This document shows positions 61,406-64,000 of a stretch of DNA of 64,000 bases, in pieces. This stretch comes from Streptomyces sp. SID12501 (GTDB taxonomy: Bacteria > Actinomycetota > Actinomycetes > Streptomycetales > Streptomycetaceae), in contig NZ_JAAGLU010000007.1 of NCBI RefSeq assembly GCF_010550245.1, positions 62,001-126,000 of the forward strand, in the 5' to 3' direction. A program made the translations under genes and the position numbers. Position 1 is the stretch's first letter; the number at the start of each line of letters is the position of its first letter. The notes under the pieces are model-generated. The model was not told where the DNA came from. It did not search any database and saw only the letters and a program-made list of their open reading frames with translations.

Positions 61406-63259
61406 TCAGAGCACCCCCGCCGCTGCCAGTGCCGCCACGTATCCGAACGTCATCGCCGGGCCGATCGTCGAGCCCGCGCCCGCGTAGCTGTGGCCCATGA
61501 CGGCGGCGCTGGCGTTGCCGGCGGCGTACAGGCCGGGGATCGCCGTGCCGTCGGCGCGCAGTACCCGTGCCTTGGCGTCGGTTCGTAGGCCGCCCTTGGT
61601 TCCGAGGTCGCCGGGGACGATCCGGAAGGCGTAGTACGGGGGCAGCCACAGGGGTGCCAGGCAGGAGTTCGGGAGGACGGCCGGGTCGGTGTAGTAGTGG
61701 TCGTACGCGCTGTCGCCGCGCCCGAAGTCGGTGTCGTCGCCGTTCAGGGCAAGGGAGTTGAAGCGGCTGACCGTGGTGCGGAGGGCGGCGGACGGGACGC
61801 CGATGGAGGCCGCCAGGGCGTCGAGGCTCCACGCCTTGTACGCGGCACCGGAGTTGTACCAGTCGGCCGGGAGTACGAAGGTCGGCGTGACGTCCTTGAA
61901 GAGGTAGCGGTTGCGGTAGTTCTGGTCGACGATCAGCCAGGCCGGGATGTCCGGGTCGGCGCCGTCGCGCTCGTACATGGTGTGGACGACGTCGCTGTAG
62001 GGACCGGCCTCGTTGACGAAGCGGGAGCCTGCCGCGTTGACCAACAGGCCGCCGGGGAGGGTGCGTTCGGCGAGGCAGAAGTACGGCTCGCCGGGGAGCG
62101 GGATCGCCGGACCCCACCAGGCGTCCTCCATCAGGGCGAGGGAACCGCCGGCGCGCTCACCCGCGCGGATTCCGTCCCCGGTGTTCTCCTTCGCGCCGAC
62201 CGTCCACTCCGTACCGATGGGCTGCTGCTGGTACTGGGCGCGCATCGCCGCGTTGTGCTCGAAGCCGCCCGAGCCGACGATCACGCCGCGTCGGGCACGG
62301 AGAAGACCGGCGGTGCCGCCCCGGGTGACGACGGCGCCGGTGACCGCTCCGGACTCCGAATAGAGGTCGGTGAGTGGGGTGTTGAGCCAGACCGGCACCC
62401 CCGCCGACGCCAGCCCTGCGCGCAGTCCGCCCGCGAGTGCCTGGCCCATGGTGAGCGGGGTCTGACCCTTGAGAGCGGCCTTCGTGCCGCGCGCCAGGCA
62501 CTCGACGGCGACAGCGGCGCCCTTCGCGTTCACGGCGGCGAGGGCGAGCCACTTGTAGTCGGCGCTGAAGACGACCATGCCGGACGGGACAGCGAGGTAG
62601 GGCGGGTTGAGGTGGGCGAGTTCGGCGCCCAGGACGTTCCCGTCGAGCTGATCGGGCTCTATGGAACGGCCGCCCGGGAGCCCACCGGCCAACTCCGGGT
62701 AGTAGTCGCTGTATCCATCCATCCATCGGAAGCGGAGGGGGCTGTTCGCCATGACGAAGGAGAGCATGGCGGGTCCGTGGGCGAGGAAGGCCTGTTGGCG
62801 GGCGGCGGGGACGTCCGGGCCGACGACCGCCGCGAGGTAGGTGGCGGCCTTGGCCGAGGTGTCCGGCACCCCGGCCGCCAGGATCACGGAGTTGTTCGGA
62901 ATCCAGATCCCGGCGCCGGAACGAGCCGCGGAACCACCAAAAGTGGGCGCCTTCTCGACAACGACACAGGTCAGCCCCTGCTTCGCGGCCGTCAGCGCGG
63001 CGGTCATCCCGGCGGCGCCCGCTCCGACGACCACGACGTCGTACGTCCCGAGGAGGGGCGGGGCTGCGGCCTGGGCCGTCCCCTGCCCTGCCGCGACTCC
63101 CACCCCGACCGCAACACCCGCCGCAGCGGCGCCGGCCAACACGCCTCGCCTGGAAGGGAGTTCGTCACGTCCGGAAGGTTCGGTACGGTCACTTCGGCCG
63201 GTACGGCCGCTTCGGCCGCTTCGGTCGGTACGTCTCGCGGGGTCCGCTTCTGGGTTCAT
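61406..63259 (-). CDS. Tat-exported FAD-dependent oxidoreductase, ketosteroid-dehydrogenase-like
   Basis: A 617-residue flavoprotein. The N-terminus is an Arg/Ser/Gly repeat region (RSGRSGRTGRSDR) followed by a Tat-like signal, SRRGVLAGAAAAGVAVG. The FAD-binding start is VVVVGAGAAGMTAALTAAKQG, and the end (GGLRTDAKARVL, GLYAAGNASAAVMGHSYAGAGST) matches the FAD-binding-2 group that includes 3-ketosteroid delta-1-dehydrogenase and fumarate reductase flavoproteins. A Tyr-rich active-site region (YYTDPAV, PPYYAFRI) suits KstD, but the true substrate is unknown. Export of such enzymes is uncommon but known. Confidence 0.78.
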   Translation of the reverse strand: MNPEADPARRTDRSGRSGRTGRSDRTEPSGRDELPSRRGVLAGAAAAGVAVGVGVAAGQGTAQAAAPPLLGTYDVVVVGAGAAGMTAALTAAKQGLTCVVVEKAPTFGGSAARSGAGIWIPNNSVILAAGVPDTSAKAATYLAAVVGPDVPAARQQAFLAHGPAMLSFVMANSPLRFRWMDGYSDYYPELAGGLPGGRSIEPDQLDGNVLGAELAHLNPPYLAVPSGMVVFSADYKWLALAAVNAKGAAVAVECLARGTKAALKGQTPLTMGQALAGGLRAGLASAGVPVWLNTPLTDLYSESGAVTGAVVTRGGTAGLLRARRGVIVGSGGFEHNAAMRAQYQQQPIGTEWTVGAKENTGDGIRAGERAGGSLALMEDAWWGPAIPLPGEPYFCLAERTLPGGLLVNAAGSRFVNEAGPYSDVVHTMYERDGADPDIPAWLIVDQNYRNRYLFKDVTPTFVLPADWYNSGAAYKAWSLDALAASIGVPSAALRTTVSRFNSLALNGDDTDFGRGDSAYDHYYTDPAVLPNSCLAPLWLPPYYAFRIVPGDLGTKGGLRTDAKARVLRADGTAIPGLYAAGNASAAVMGHSYAGAGSTIGPAMTFGYVAALAAAGVL

Positions 63260-63380
63260 GGGGCGGGAATGTCGTACTTGGGTCTTGTGAAGTCAAGAAC
63301 CATGCAAGCATCGCGCCCAGGCAAAACCTGGTACGCCTTCGGACCTGGAGTTCCTCTGCTACCACCGCGACCGGCCCGAC

Positions 63381-63400
63381 TCCCTGACATTTGTCAGGGA
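63381..63400. promoter_or_regulatory. Inverted repeat (operator- or hairpin-like)
   Basis: TCCCTGACA-TT-TGTCAGGGA, 9-bp arms with a 2-bp centre, about 90 bp before the SH3-protein gene and 120 bp from the divergent flavoprotein gene. It may be a repressor site between the two; no known regulator consensus was recognised. Confidence 0.5.
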
Positions 63401-63487
63401 CCGGGCAGCCGGTTGGGTTCCTAGAGTGCTGAACGTCGGCCAGATGCCGCGCAGTTCATCATTCCGTCGTCACAGGGGAACACAGGA

Positions 63488-63862
63488 ATGCTCACACGAA
63501 CCATTGCCCGGGGCGCGCTCGTCGGTGCTGGTGTGCTGGCCCTGCTCGGCCCGCTCGCCGTCGGCACGGCCGCAGCGGACACGGCCACCACGCAGGGAAC
63601 CGCCCGCATCATGGCGGCGCCGTACGCGGTCGTCCCGTACGAGACCGTCAACATCCGCAGCGGCCCGTGGCGTTCGGAGGGGATCGTCGGCACCGCTCCC
63701 GCGAACGAGCCGCGCGGCGCCTACTGCTGGACCACGGGCGAGACCATCACCGACAACGGCTACAGCAACAACGTCTGGGTGAAGCTCGTCGAGGGCTATG
63801 TGAGCGCCCTCTATCTCAAGGGCAACGAGTACGGCGACCTGCCCGCATCAGCGGTCTGCTGA
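63488..63862 (+). CDS. Small secreted SH3-type (SH3b) protein
   Basis: A 124-residue exported protein with a signal peptide (ARGALVGAGVLALLGPLAV, cleavage near ADTATTQ). The mature part looks like a single bacterial SH3 domain: YETVNIRSGPWRSEGIVGTA, then NVWVKLVEGYVSALYLKG. SH3b domains bind peptidoglycan. Two cysteines (YCWTTG and the C-terminal VC) may form a disulfide. Confidence 0.78.
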   Translation: MLTRTIARGALVGAGVLALLGPLAVGTAAADTATTQGTARIMAAPYAVVPYETVNIRSGPWRSEGIVGTAPANEPRGAYCWTTGETITDNGYSNNVWVKLVEGYVSALYLKGNEYGDLPASAVC

Positions 63863-63902
63863 CCGTAAGTCATCCGCACAAGCGAGGAGGAGGACGACAG
63901 GC

Positions 63903-64000
63903 ATGCGTAAAAGAACCGCGCTACTCGCCGCCGCCGGAGCCCTGGCCCTCGTGGGAACCTCGGCTCCCAACGCCGCGGCCGACGGACACGGGATCGGCTA
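63903..64000 (+). CDS. Secreted protein, N-terminal part only
   Basis: The ATG at 63903 (behind GAGGAGGA) begins MRKRTALLAAAGALALVGT, a signal peptide with a cleavage site after NAAA. The gene is cut by the right edge. It is close behind the SH3 protein (40 bp) and may be a second secreted small protein of the same type. Confidence 0.6.
   Translation, partial: MRKRTALLAAAGALALVGTSAPNAAADGHGIG

Overview
The window is a very GC-rich actinobacterial chromosome segment, almost certainly Streptomyces. The signs are GTG starts, stop/start overlaps between genes, DUF397/XRE modules, futalosine menaquinone genes and the common Streptomyces intergenic repeat. From memory, the core order (nuoA next to an NlpC/P60 gene, a geranylgeranyl-reductase-type flavoprotein, menG, mqnC, and later an FtsK-type ATPase, Ser/Thr kinase, mqnA and cold-shock gene) follows the S. 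coelicolor chromosome around SCO4505-SCO4567, with blocks inserted between. No rRNA, tRNA, CRISPR array, insertion sequence or prophage was seen.

1-9.9 kb is respiratory and core: the 5' end of nuoFEDCBA (minus strand) with a Rex-like operator before nuoA, a secreted NlpC/P60 hydrolase with a strong terminator, a decayed peptide deformylase, a geranylgeranyl-reductase-family flavoprotein, a GNAT acetyltransferase, a PASTA protein and menG. 9.9-15.7 kb is a compact exopolysaccharide locus: a deacetylase-GT2 fusion of the MatB/PNAG-synthase type, a small membrane partner, an acyltransferase and a divergent GH18-like lipoprotein. 15.8-17.5 kb holds a barrel-less amidohydrolase-like protein and mqnC.

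17.6-33.6 kb is a Tad/Flp pilus locus (SAF/CpaB-like protein, tadZ, tadA, tadB, tadC, flp, two tadE-like genes, a tadG-like gene, prepilin peptidase, and a large LysM/BTAD membrane protein). About 5 kb of accessory genes split it: an ATPase/XRE/DUF397 regulatory module, unknown genes, and a pair that looks tied to type VII secretion.

34-56 kb is mostly accessory and secretion related: a 1571-residue RHS toxin ending in a GH-E-type nuclease with a likely immunity gene, a flavin-type acyl-CoA dehydrogenase homologue, a RelE/Phd pair, a Uma2 nuclease, and a coupled seven-gene cassette with a WXG-like helical protein and a toxin-less partner that shares the N-terminal domain of the RHS toxin. A second, mirror-image copy of the ATPase/XRE/DUF397 module follows, then a WXG100 protein and its EssC/EccC-type ATPase. 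The two anti-sigma-type ATPase genes lie in near-identical inverted repeats of about 590 bp, 27 kb apart.

56.5-64 kb returns to core and scattered genes: a Ser/Thr kinase, mqnA, a cold-shock gene with an AT-rich leader and strong terminator, a methyltransferase, a thioredoxin-fold lipoprotein, a Tat-exported FAD oxidoreductase and two small secreted proteins, the last cut by the window edge.
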